NCBI RefSeq assembly: GCF_018691265.1
Contig: NW_024881303.1
Span: 9,727,777 to 9,791,776 of the forward strand
Reading direction: 5' to 3'
Origin: Tyto alba
Taxonomy: Eukaryota > Chordata > Aves > Strigiformes > Tytonidae
Length of the DNA stretch: 64,000 nucleotides
Positions 24,368 through 35,460 of the stretch are shown here, in pieces. The position numbers were made by a program, and so were the translations under genes. How positions within the stretch are numbered: position 1 is the first letter of the stretch; the number at the start of each line of letters is the position of its first letter. The notes below the pieces were generated by a model. The model saw only the letters and a program-made list of their open reading frames with translations, did no database searches and had not been told where the DNA came from.

Positions 24368-24866
24368 GTACCATGTTCAATTCTGGGGCCCCCAACATAA
24401 GAAGGACATGAGCACCATAAAGATGATCAGAAGGCTGGAGCACCTCTCCTGTGAAGACAGGCGGAGACAGTTGGGGATGTTCAGCCTAGAGAAAAGAATG
24501 CTCGGGGTAGACCTTACAGCAGCTTTCCAGTACCTAAAGGGGGCCTACAGGAAAGATGGGGAGGGATTTTTTACAAGGGCATGTAGTGATAGGACAAGGG
24601 TTAATGGCTTTAAACTGAGAGAGGGTAGATTTAGATTAGATGTAAGGAAGAAGTTCTTTACTGTGAAGGTGGTGAGACAGTAGAACAAGTTTTCCAGAGC
24701 AGCTGTGGCTGCCCCCTCTCTGGAAGGGTTCAAGGCCAGGTTGGATGGGGCTTTAAGCAACCTGGTCTAGTGGAAGGTGTCCCTGCTCGGGGCAGAGGGG
24801 GTTGGAATTAGATGATCTTTAGGATTGCTTCCAGCCCAAACCATTCTGTGTTTCTATCATTCTATG
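24368..24866 (+). mobile_element. CR1 LINE 3' end, nested
   Basis: A plus-strand CR1 3' segment starting GTACCATGTTCAATTCTGGG (within the ORF2 C-terminal region) and ending with the typical tail CCATTCTGTGTTTCTATCAT plus TCTATG at 24866. It carries the last about 90 codons of ORF2 and the 3' UTR (GGTTGGAATTAGATGATC). It sits between other CR1 pieces that belong upstream in the element map, so it is a separate nested insertion. Confidence 0.88.
24408..24683 (+). pseudogene. CR1 ORF2 C-terminal remnant
   Basis: A 91-codon open stretch follows the conserved CR1 ORF2 C-terminus, including RRLEHLSCEDRRRQLGMFSL, LTAAFQYLKGAYRKD, SDRTRVNG and FRLDVRKKFFTVKVVR. A stop then interrupts before the final block (AAVAAPSLEGFKARLDGALS, readable downstream). 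No RT catalytic motif is present because the copy is 5'-truncated, so this is a dead fragment. Confidence 0.85.
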
Positions 24867-25441
24867 CTAAACTTAGACACACACAAATCTATGGGTCCTC
24901 ATGGGATCCACCCAAGGGTACTGAGGGATCTGGCAGAAGTGCTCACCAAGCCACTTTCAAGCATTTAGCAGCAGCTCTGGCTAAGCGGGGAGGTCCCAGT
25001 TGGCTGAAGGTTAGCAAACGTGACGTCCATCTACAAGAAGAGCCAGAAGGACAATCTGGGGAACTACAGGCCTGTCAGCCTGACCTTGGTGCCAGAGAAG
25101 GTTCTGGAGCAGCTCATCTTGAGTGCCATCACATGGCATATAGAAGACAGCCAGGTGATCAGGCCCAGTCAGCATGGGTTTATGAAATGCAGGTCCAGCC
25201 TGACTAAATTGATGTCCTTCTATGACAAGATGACCTGCTTAGTGGATGAGGGAAAGACTGTAGATGTTGTCTACCTAGACTTCAGTAAAGCATTTGACAC
25301 TATTTACCACACCATTCTCCTGCAGAAACTGTCTGCTCATGGTTTGGATGGGCATATTCTTCACTGGGTGAAAAACTGTTTGGATGGCCAAGCCTGAAGA
25401 GTGGTGGTGGATGGAGATAAATCCAGCTGGTGGCTGATCAC
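24867..25441 (+). mobile_element. CR1 LINE RT N-terminal piece, 3'-broken
   Basis: Starts at NLDTHKSMGPHGIHPRVLRD and continues through the RT fingers and palm to RVVVDGDKSSWWLIT at about 25441, where similarity stops abruptly. The FADD block, ORF2 C-terminus and 3' tail that should follow are missing. CR1 copies normally lose the 5' side, not the 3' side, so this break implies a later rearrangement or insertion at 25441. Confidence 0.85.
25020..25397 (+). pseudogene. CR1 reverse transcriptase fragment
   Basis: A 125-codon open stretch of the RT domain. Visible blocks are IYKKSQKDNLGNYRPVSLT, then a PSQHGFMKCRSSLTKL block and the palm motif A YLDFSKAFDT, with the catalytic aspartate codon at 25278-25280 intact. 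The motif C block (FADD) is absent because the copy ends at 25441, and a stop (TGA at 25395-25397) interrupts the frame before then. It derives from the RT of target-primed retrotransposition and is non-functional here. Confidence 0.88.
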
Positions 25442-25483
25442 AAGGGTGGAAAAGCCTATGTCCACTGGGATCCAGCTGTATAC

Positions 25484-25876
25484 CTGCAGGCATTTGAGGC
25501 AGAAGCTCTTGTGCAGGACATACCTGTCCATGTGCCTGAAGAACTGCACCTCTGCCACAGTGCAGCTCTCCAGCCACCTTGGGCTGCTGGTAACACTGGC
25601 CTCTGCCTTCTTGATGCTCAGGAAGGTGCCTTGCTGCACTCCAAACATCAGCTCAATGGAGAGGGATCTCTTGAAGGCATTGGTCATCCTGAGTTTGCAG
25701 AAATGCCAGCCCCTTATCACAGGGTCAGACACGCCTCCTCAGGGGCTGCATTTCTGTCCCAGCCTTCGTGCAGCCCAGCCCAGCCTCCCCCCATGCACAC
25801 ACTCACCACTGTCCCAGGCTGTAAGGGCCAGCGCTGCCGTCTGGCCCCGATAACCACCCCCACTGTGACTCGGACC
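25484..25876 (-). pseudogene. Two-exon host gene fragment, unidentified
   Basis: Minus strand, in a GC-rich block. A 70-bp exon-like segment (25876-25807) follows an acceptor GTGACAGCACAG and ends at a donor AGTG/GTGAGTGTG. A 118-bp intron then ends TCTGCAAACTCAG. A 205-bp segment (25688-25484) follows and ends CTGCAG/GTATAC. The two join in phase and stay open for about 91 codons, including IELMFGVQQGTFLSIKK, SPRWLESCTVAEVQFF and YVLHKSFCLKCLQ. By hand count roughly three quarters of the third codon positions in the larger segment are G or C, as in avian coding exons, unlike the flanks. I cannot name the protein. Retained intron-like sequence argues for a genomic duplicate or a real small gene part rather than a processed copy. 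It abuts the broken end of a CR1 at 25441. Confidence 0.45.
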
Positions 25877-28800
25877 CTGTGCTGTCACAGGCACCAGAGC
25901 ACATCACAGGCATGCCCTTGCCTCACCTGGCTTCTCCTCTTCCCCCCACTCCCTTCCCTTCCTGGGCAGGGATCAAACCTAGATGCATATTTCTGCATGT
26001 GAGTGAATCCAAAGCTTTTTTAGATGCACCACAAACAAATAAAGGTGCAGACTATGTTAGAGAGCCTTAAGAAGTATTTGGTAGCTGGTTGGGGAGGAGG
26101 AATGGGATGCGGAACAGATGTTCTGAAGATCCCTCTGGTCTGAACATCTGCTCCATCATTCCTGAAACTGGGAGAGCCTGGATTTGATGTCCAGTTTCAC
26201 ATTCCTAGAATGGCCATAATCCCTTCCCCGAAGCACTCTGAGCCAAAGCAAGGGGTGAGTAAGCGTGAACTTCCATTGACTTCAGGTCAGTGATTTCAAT
26301 TTGCTGAAGTCAGTGAGACTTAGAAGATGAGAGATGATCAGGTGCTTAACTGATTTCCTCATTAGTGATGAATTTGTCCCTTACATCACAGGACACAACA
26401 GAACAACTGAGAGCAATGCAAATTCCTCATGTTAAATTGGCCTCTGTGGAGCTCTCTGTATGTGAGTGGGAGAGTCTGTATTTGGAGGGAGGAAGGTTGT
26501 TAAAGATTTTTTTACATGTTTTATTTTTTTCCTCTCCAGTTTCTCTTGCATCCTCTTCATATTCTATTTATCCATCTTCCCCCTTTTCCTATAATTTGTT
26601 TCTTTCATTTTCTTTTTCACAATACTAAAGTAGCTTTAGTATCTTTAAAACCGTTGCAGTCTCTACTCTTAAAGACTGACCCCTCATCTAGGAAATCTTA
26701 AATGCTGTTCGGATTCCTTATAAACTCAGATGTGGAGGGGGACTAAGTGGAACAAAATGCATCGCTTTCCCTTCACCCCTTGAACCTCTTGGTTTTCTCA
26801 GCCAATAATACAGTTTAGCTGGGTTTTTTTATATAACTATAATTTTGGAGAAATCAATTACACTTTACATATCAAAAGTTACCAGTCTCTGCACTATGAA
26901 GCCTGAATGCATAGCAACACATTTCCTAAAGAGGCCATATATGTAATGCATTTCTAAAGCCCAAATATGTGTATAACAGTGAGACAAACACTTCTAGGAT
27001 TCATCAGACACTCTCTCCACACCCAGATCAATTGCTCATCACATACATAGCAGGTCCAAATTTTCCCAGAAAGAGCAGGATCACTGGTCATGGGTGAAAC
27101 ATATGCTGTAGGCAGTGAAACTGTCTGGGAGCTACCACTCCACTCACCCATGAGACTCCTAGAGATGTCAGTCAAACATGTAAAAGCCAAGAACTCTGCC
27201 TAGATGGAAGAGTGGGCACTTCCAGAAAAACCTGCTAGGCTCAAATGGAAGCCAAACACTTCCAGGTACGTCTATGAGATGGTTTGGTATATCTGAATCA
27301 AAAAATGACTTATGAAAGAGTTGATAGTCTCAGGGTAGACTGTGTGCTGAGAATAGATAGTCATATGGAGAAAAAAGCCAAGATATGTCTTCTCCTCCAC
27401 ACCCCCCACCTTTAAACTGGAATATTGCCAGAGAAAACCCAGTAAGTTTGCACTTGGTGGTGGAAGTGGCATTCCTGCATGCTTTTGAGGTTCCAAACTA
27501 ATGTATATATCTCTTTTCTCCCGTGTCCTGACTCCTTGACATCAGGCCAGGCATTAGGCACTACACTGACAAGAGGCACACAGGCATCTCAGTATTCTCT
27601 CTGTCACATAAGGCTCTTGTTAAATGCCTTAGGCTGCTTGATACTCTAAGCAGCTAGATGGGAGGGTTGGTCACCACACCACTTTCCAATGGAAGGGTAT
27701 GCTGTTGAATGATTTATACCTGAAATAATGCCAATCTATGCAAATGTGCAGCTTAGCTTGGATGTCACGGGACATAGGTGGTTATTGGTAGTGAGGGTTG
27801 ACACAGAATCCACGTGTCACCATACATCAAGGGATTATTGCCTTTATTTGACAGTCCAAGGAAACAAATGGCTAGGATCAAATGGTGCTAATCATGACTC
27901 GCTACAGCCCAGCTTTACTGTTATTAAGGATGTTGTCTTTTCTCTGCAAGCAACATGTTAAAATCACCTGTAGGCTAGCTCCTATGATGTCGTAATACAG
28001 GAAATAATTAGGAGCAAGGAATGAAAGCAAATATGTCTAATGAGACAACAGCTGGATTAATAGATCCCTATATTTGGTGTACTTTTGAATGGCCAGGAAT
28101 TACCTGCTAGGGAGAAGTGGCCTCAGCAACATGCTTGCATTCATTATGACACACTGATGGCAGTTCACAGTGTGCAACGTGTTAGATTTACAACACCTGA
28201 CTTCTTTGCTTTCTAACTGGAAAATCAAACCTTGTCCTAGACCCTGGGTGTAGCTGCTGCAATGGGTAAACATAGGACAGCCTTTCCAGTGCTATCCTTT
28301 CCTAAAGTAAAACAGCCCAAACAATTACTCTTAAGCCTCAGTGGTTAAATGGTATTTCTGGGTTTGGTAGGACCACTGGAACTCAAGGTATTTCCTCCAG
28401 CAGTACCCCTTTTGTTGCAACAAATTGGAAAGTACAGGACTGGAGAAACTAGTAATTTCTCAGTTAAAGTGATGTATTTTACAACAGCCTAAAAGAATGC
28501 TTCGATCCTGATGAAACACTTAACTGACCTGAGACAGAAGCAGCTGTTTTTCTACTATCTGAGTGCCTCAGCCTAGAAAACTGCAAGACTAAAGTGAAGG
28601 TCTGTGCTGAGATATGTATAATTACAGATTTTGTGCATGTTTGGCACTCTCTATTCTACACCCTTCAATAGGCCTTGTCTACAGTGTAAAATGGTATGGA
28701 AAATTACTGGCTTAAAAATGCATCTGCTAAGTCAGAGCTTGAGGTCTGCATAGCAGACAAATGTGGTCCCCCTCTGCTCCTTGAAGCAAGAGCAGTGGTA

Positions 28801-29242
28801 ATTCTTCTCTGCAGAACAGAGGACCACAGGACCCCATGAGCTACCCTGACATGATCCAGGAGGCAGGGTGAGGAGAGGATCCAGATGTGCTGTGGATGGG
28901 AACAGCTGCGATGCGTTCTGATGGCCCGTGTGTGCTGCTCTGGGTACCAGCCAGGGACCAAGGGGGGACTACTGTCCCCTAACCTCTCCAAGGCAGCATC
29001 TGAGTATTCCCCAAGCCGAGAGATGTTTATGGTCAGGTAGTAAGTAGAAAATGGGCTAGGTAGCTGAGGTCTGCCTTGATGTGTCAGAGTTTTTTACCTG
29101 ACCTGAACAAAATAAAAGAGAAAAAATCCAGACCCAGTGGACTGCAGGATATTTTTTGCTGTGCTCACCGATCAAAACTGTCAATGATGACAGGTGAAAA
29201 CAGATAAATTTAATTAGCATAGCTTGAGGATATTTACACTAG
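25877..29242. other. Unique non-coding DNA
   Basis: The first about 110 bp remain GC-rich and contain a further CAG/GTGAGG minus-strand donor word at 25921-25926, which would leave only a 50-bp intron before the fragment above. After 26000 the sequence returns to AT-rich non-coding DNA with no recognised element. A moderately GC-rich patch at 28740-28990 has frames on both strands but no recognisable domain. Confidence 0.5.
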
Positions 29243-31510
29243 AATCATAGAATCTTATACTATCTCAAATTGGAAAGGACCCATAAGGATCATCAAGTCC
29301 AACTTCCTGCTCCTCGCAGGACTATCTAACACTAAACCATATGACTAAGAGCACCATCCAGATGCTGTTTGAACTCTGATGGGCTTGGTGCTGTAACCAT
29401 TGCCCTGGGGAGCCTGTTCCTGTGACTGACCACCCTCTCAGTGAAGAACCTTTTCCTAACATCCAACATGAACTTCCCCTGATGCAGCTTCATTCCATTC
29501 CCTTGTGTTCTGTCACTGGTCACCAGAGAGAGGAGATGATCAGCTCCACCTCTGCTGCCCCCCTTGAGGAAGCTGTAGGCTGCAGTGAGGTCAGTCTTCA
29601 GTTTTCTCTTCTCCAGGCTGAACAAAGCAAGTGACCTCAGCCACTCCTTTAAGTCTTGCCTTTGAGGCCTTTCAACATCTTGGTTGCCCTCCTCTGGACG
29701 CACTAATAGTTTGATGTGCTCCTTATATTGAGGTGCCAAGAACTTCACAGAGTACTCGAGATGGGGCCACACCAGTTCAGTATAGAGTGGGACAATCACC
29801 TCCCTTGACCAGCTAGCTTTGATATGCTTGATGCACCCCAGGACATGGTTGGCCTTTTTGGCTCCCAGGGTACACTGTTGACTCATATTCAACTTCATAT
29901 TCATCAATCCATGGGGCTGCTCTCCAGCCTCTTGTCCCCCATTTTGTACATAAAACCAGGATTACCCCATCCCAGGTGCAGAATCTGGCACTTGGTCTTG
30001 TTAAATTTCATACAGTTGGTGATTGTCCAGCTCTCCAGTCTATCCAGATCTCTTTTTAAGGCCTCCCTACGCCTGAGGGAGACCACAGCTCCTCCTAATT
30101 TAGTATCATCTGCAAATTTACTTAATGTAAATTCAACTCCTGTGTCTAGATCATTTATAAAAATGTTAAAGAGCACTGGTCCTAATATTGAGCATCGGAG
30201 AACCTCACTGGTGACTGGCTGCCAGCCTGATGTAACCCCATTTACTATAAGTCTTTGAGTCTGACCCATCAGCCAGTTCTTCACCCAACTTATTATGGAC
30301 TTGTCTAGCTGTAATGCTGGACCTTTTGTTCAGAAGGATACTATGAGAGACAGCATTAAAAGCTTTGTTAAAACTCAAACCCCCACATCGACTGGCTTCC
30401 CTTGCTCAGCTAGATAGGTGACCTTGTCATAAAAGGAAATTAAGTTAGTTAAGCAGGACTTTGCCCTTGTGAACCCATGCTGGCTGTGACCAATGACTGC
30501 ATTGTCTATCAAGTGTTTTTCAGTAACTTCCAGAATAACCTTCTCTATAATTTTACTAAGTACTGGAGTGAGATGACAAGCTTGCAATTACCAGGGTCTT
30601 TCTTCTTACCCTTCCTGAAAATTGGGACAATATTTGTTAGCTTCCAGTCAACTGGGACTTCTCCAGACTCCAATACAGTTGAAAAATAACAGAGAGGGGT
30701 TCCACGATAACATCAGCCAGCTCTTCCAGTAACATGGGATGAATCCCGTTGGGCCTCATAGACTTATGTACATCCAGCTAGAGCAACAAGTCTTGAACAG
30801 AGTTGGCTGCGAGTTTATCAGTTATAGTCTTCCAACACAGAGCTCTTGGGGGTCCCAGGGCCCATCACCAGTGTTAAAGACAAAGGTGAAGAAGACATTA
30901 AATGTCTCTGCTTTGTCTATGTCCCTATTTGTGAGGTAACCAATCTCATCAAGTAATGGACCAATGTTATCTCTGATCCTCCTTTTGCTGTTAACATATT
31001 TTAAAAAGCCCTTTTTGTTGTCCTTCACAGTGTTGGACAGCTTGAACTCTAATCGAGTGTTGGACCCACAAATTTTCTCCCTAGAGCGGCAAACAGTATC
31101 CCTGTAGTCCTCCCATGTCATTTGTCCTTGCTTTCAGTGTCCTTACATTTTCCCTTTCTGCCTAAATTCTAGAGGATCCCTGCTCAGCCAAGACAGCCTT
31201 CTGCCTCACTTGCTTGACTTCCGACTTGCTTCTGCACTCTTAGGAGATGGTTCTTAAAAAGTGATCAACATTCATGGATCCCAATATCTTCAAAAGCAGA
31301 CTCCCAGGGGACCTTCTTAACTAGCTCCTTCAGCAGCCCAAAGTCTGCTCTCCCCATATCCAGGGTCAAAGTTTTGCTGTCAGCTTTCCTCCTATCACCA
31401 ACAATTTGAAACTCAACTACTTTGTGGTCATGGTGACCAAGACAGCCACCAATCACTATCATTTGCTTTCCTCTTAATCCTCTTAAATTAGCTCTCCCTA
31501 GGGCTTTCTT
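29243..31510 (-). mobile_element. CR1 LINE, 5'-truncated, about 2.3 kb
   Basis: A long minus-strand CR1. The 3' end is on the left (AGAATCATAGAATCTTATAC and ATTGGAAAGGACCCATAAGG on the plus strand). Moving right, ORF2 C-terminus, RT, linker and the end of the endonuclease appear in the correct order. Similarity fades at about 31500-31545, typical of 5' truncation during target-primed reverse transcription. Frameshifts and stops are present throughout. The protein blocks differ from those of the composite at 22990-25441, so it probably belongs to another CR1 subfamily. Confidence 0.92.
29332..31462 (-). pseudogene. CR1 ORF2 remnant (endonuclease end to RT C-terminus)
   Basis: Read on the minus strand: endonuclease C-terminal block GGCLGHHDHKVVEF (31462-31265); linker with DNKKGFLKYVNSKRR and NIGPLLDE (31121-30822); RT fingers SQHGFTRAKSCLTNLISFYD (30587-30375); RT palm motif C FADDTKLGG near 30092-30118 in the open frame 30284-29904; and C-terminal block SLEKRKLKTDLTAAYSFLKG within 29907-29332. 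At motif A near 30370 the frame is broken, and the conserved aspartates read as Glu and Asn codons, so the polymerase is dead by both frame and catalytic residue. Intact CR1 ORF2 is near 900-1000 codons; about two thirds is represented. Confidence 0.9.
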
Positions 31511-34500
31511 TTATAGGTGTGGGGGGCTCATCAGCCACTCTCCTGTGAGCTGTGGGCTCCTGGCATGTCTCTTTGCTCCCTTGAGGTTTCCATGGTTCAG
31601 GAAACTTCCCTGTACACTGTGATCATCAGCTCTACTGTGGATACCACCAGCACCAGAGCTGCTCACCTCGTCAAAATGGTTTGGCCCAAAACATTTGGGA
31701 TTGGCATCCTAAAACCTTTTATTCGTACTGTTTCTAATGGCCCACGTACCACAGGCACTCGCTGTCTGTTCATGTTGGTGTGCATCTGGCTGGCTTTCAA
31801 TTTCCTTGTGTCCTTCTCAGTGCAATGAAGACAAAAGAAAATAAACAAGGGCATATAGTCCACCCACCAGCACATGCGAACAGGGGAATTTGGAGAGAAG
31901 TCATCTGGAAATTGGGCTTCCTCCTGCTACCAAAGTGGAACAGCAAGGAAGCGAGTCATGAGACACCATGTTTTTGTCACAGAAACCATCACTATACGTT
32001 AAAATACATTCACACACATACATAGTGTATGTGATAACTCAATCCTTGGCTGCTCAGCATACTTACAGCAATTGCTCTTGGTTGAGGGAAAGCACTTTGC
32101 AGATAAGTTACTTTTGCCTTTTGCATCATCTTGCATCAAGGAGGCACTAAAGCAATCTGACTTTGTGCCATAAAATCTCATATGTACTATTAATAGGACG
32201 GTGCACGGATGCCATGTTCCATTTCCAGAGCCCTATGCTCATAGAAAGTTTACACAGACCTACTGAAGAACTGCATAGAGCTCTCAAACTGTATTCCAGC
32301 TGGGAAAATACAATTAATCATCATGTGAGATAAAAGACTGCTTCCATATGTCTTCTGATGCATGTCACATTTACAGGTGTCTTTGCCTTGGACCCACATG
32401 CCTTCTGTGAGATGCTAAGAGAGCAGAGAGTTCAGCCTGATGTTCACACTGCAAACTTGTGCATGTAGTTAACCAATGCTAATGTTAACCAAACTACTCC
32501 GTGCTTTGAAATCCCTCACCAGATCTTACTGCCTGTGAAACAAAGGAAATATGTAGCTTCTTTATTAAAATAAATGAATAATAACTGAATAATGAATACC
32601 AATGATTAAAATCCCCAGTATCACAGCCCCATCTAATGGACTGGCTGAAAGATATTCAAAGAACCTACAAAGAGTCTATCTATCTGTTCTTTTGCAAAAT
32701 AAGTTATTGTGATAAACAGGACCCCATGGCATATTAAACTCTTAATTATGGGCACAGGAGGCATTTTCGCTGCAAATTAAAAAGGTTGCAAAATGGCTAC
32801 AGCCTCTGGGAGGCAATTCTTAGAAACAAAATGTAGCTCAGTGTTAGTGACTCCTTTATCTACTGCCTTCAGTATTCTCTTGGCACAGATTAGTGGGGAG
32901 AGGGGAGTCTCCTTATTTCTTAGTCATGTTATCGTTATGCCAGTGACTCCGGAATGCCATAATCCTACAGAGCAGCACGGACCCAAGGGAAAACACAAGG
33001 AAGTCACTGACAGAAGAGAGATATCAGTTAATCCAGGTTTCATTCTCTATTGTACATTTGAGCCTTTTTTTTTTTTTTTTAATTTACAAAAAAATGGCAA
33101 GGAGATATGTGTCTGTGAGAGAAGTGGCTTGGCCTGCACTGTGTCAGTCCAGGGGAAGATCAGCCTCGGGGCTGCCTGTGCCACATGCTGTGTGACACAT
33201 CTATGTAAGCCTGCCCAAAATGCTGTTATGCTGGTACCATCGTGTTCACATGGCTGGTTAGCAATCTTCCATGTCTCATAACCAAAAATCTGTGGATTAG
33301 ACCACACTAATCACAGTTACTAGCAGCAGGATGCTGAGAGAAGCGGTGTCATGAGGATTACACCCTGATCCTTCTGGAAGGAGGCATAGGGACCCTTTTA
33401 GTTGCAGTGGGTGATGGATGGAGTAACTACTGGTTTCGAAACATCTTCAAAGGTATTTTGGATCCCAGTAATTTTTGTGATACTAGGTCACTAGGAATTT
33501 CTAGTGCTTCTTCCTCTGAGCTGCTCTTAGCTTCTCCATCAGTGTCAACTGAAAAAGTACATCTTCCCAGATGCGGCAGAGCTCTGAGTCCCCATCACAT
33601 TCAGCAGTGCTAATTAGGCACCCTGCTCCTGAAAGCACAAAGAATTAGGCAGCAGAAGCCCTTTATAGGTGTTCTCATTCTGAGACCCCACTTTTGTTCT
33701 CTTCTGAAGGTTTCCCAGTACTTTACTCAGCTTGTTAAGAAAAAAGCTCAAGCAAGGAGATCATTAACATTTCCCTTGAGAGACTGAGTACCCAGACACA
33801 AACAAGGTCTTTGTTTGCACCGAAGCCATAAATCACCAATCTGAATCTTACAGGATTTCTGAGTTGGGTATCTGACTGCAATATGTAGCATGCACTGTTA
33901 CCTTAGGGCCTGGTGCAGACTTTGGTAAGAGAAAACATGCTGGTGCAAGTCCCGCAAAGCCTGGCCAGGCGACCACCAGAGCAGGAACATTTGTTCTCCT
34001 TAAATTAAGACACCCTCAAATAAATCCTTGCTTAAGTCAAGACCATTTTGGGAGAGGGATCACTTCAGAAGGAGCAAATGTTGTACGTGATTTTCTGTGC
34101 TGACCATTGCTGCCTACCTTCTCTGAGGCTCGAAGGACGTGGTGCAAGCATTTATCTTCTGGAGGCACAACTATTTCAGCAACCACAAAAGCTCCCTCAC
34201 ACTGACCAAGCACCAGTTTCACATTTGAATGGCATCAGCCTCCTTTCTGGATGTGTACACAACATTGACAAGGAAACATTACAGGATTAATTAGGGAACA
34301 GTTTCTGCTTGGGTTAATAGCTTTGCCAAGAGGTTGACTTTTCTGGTATGGTTTGATTTATCTCTGAGGTGCAAGCTGGGGCTGAGAGTGCTGCTCCAGG
34401 GGTGGGACACTGCAACGGGCTCTGTGGTCACAGGGACAGGGCGTGCGGGCCCAGGTGGCCATGCCGTGGCAACTTTAGGTAACCTCCATCACAAAACCAG

Positions 34501-34869
34501 AGCAGAAAAGGAAGGTGAACAACACTGTTCTCATTACTAAGCAGCACCATCTCTCCTAATTGTTACATGTGGAACTACAGTCCCAGGTATTTATGTCATT
34601 AGAGAGGAAGAGGCTGAAGCAACCAGGATTTCTACGCAGTTTGAGCCCCAAATTCAGGTCGTGGCTGAGGCACCCCAGCACATGCCCCGCACTGGAGCGC
34701 TCATCAGAAAACAGGGGCATCTAGTGGCTGTGTCAGAAATTTCAATAAACGTTGCCATTCCCTTGAAAAGATGTGAGAATTTGCCTTTTTCCTCTCTCAG
34801 CTCTAAGAATAAAAATAATTTATTCCATAACATTGCCTGAAGGAGGAGGGAGAGGGACAAATCCTCACT
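31511..34869. other. Unique non-coding DNA
   Basis: No gene or clear repeat recognised. Contains a T16 tract at 33065-33080. A 162-codon plus-strand frame (32793-33281) runs through this T tract (translated as phenylalanines), which marks it as a chance frame. One weak minus-strand exon-like segment (34118-34201) is discussed as a finding. Confidence 0.55.
33065..33080 (+). repeat. T16 homopolymer
   Basis: A run of 16 T residues lies between TTTGAGCC and AATTTAC. It breaks up any reading frame through this point and has no associated retrocopy features. Confidence 0.95.
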
Positions 34870-35460
34870 AGATTTCATGCTCTGCGTTTCTGACCCGGCT
34901 GTGACATTCTGCAGCGGTGTAACCAGGTTAAGCGAAGCTGTGGGTGATTGCTGCCACGGCTGCTGCTCTGGAGAGCCTGGCTTGCTGCCCTGGGACTCGC
35001 ATCCCATGCTGATTCATAGCGGGGGAAATGTTGCATCTCTCTCTGTGCTGACCAAGGCGGCGTTTGCAGGCCGCAGCTGTTTGCAAAGGTTTCCAAGGCT
35101 GTCTGCTCCCAGCCTTTGGCCCTTGTGCGGCGGCTGTGCGCTGTGAGCACCACCCCTGCGTGCAGCATCACCCAGCGCAGTCTCTGTGCTGACCGAGGGT
35201 TGCACTTGCTGCAGCACTGAGCTGTAGCCTGGATGCCGCCAGCCCCCCCGAGCTGCACACCAACGCTGCAGAGAGCTAGGGACCGAGAGGGAAAACAAGG
35301 ACTAATGTGTGTTTTGGTCCTGTGGCTCCCACTGCCCAGCTTCACCCACTCAGCTGGGGGCCCAAAGCAGAGGAAGATGTTGCAGCAGCTCCTCCTTCTC
35401 TGCTCTGGGGAGGGGACCTGTGCTTTCCTTCTGGACAGGCACCTTCCAGACCCCCTAGGG
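34870..35460. promoter_or_regulatory. CpG-enriched block, weak CpG island
   Basis: By hand count about 20 CpG dinucleotides fall in roughly 440 bp (34880-35320), in sequence that is clearly more GC-rich than its flanks. That gives an observed/expected value around one half, well above the depleted background but near the lower limit of CpG-island definitions. A minus-strand frame of 224 codons crosses it, as GC-rich DNA often permits, with no recognisable domain. On the plus strand a frame from ATG at 35233 stays open to a CAG/GTGAGG donor at 35507. Promoter or enhancer function is inference only. Confidence 0.4.

Noticed and set aside
32793..33281. 162-codon plus-strand open frame
   Set aside because: It crosses a T16 homopolymer translated as phenylalanines and has no domain.
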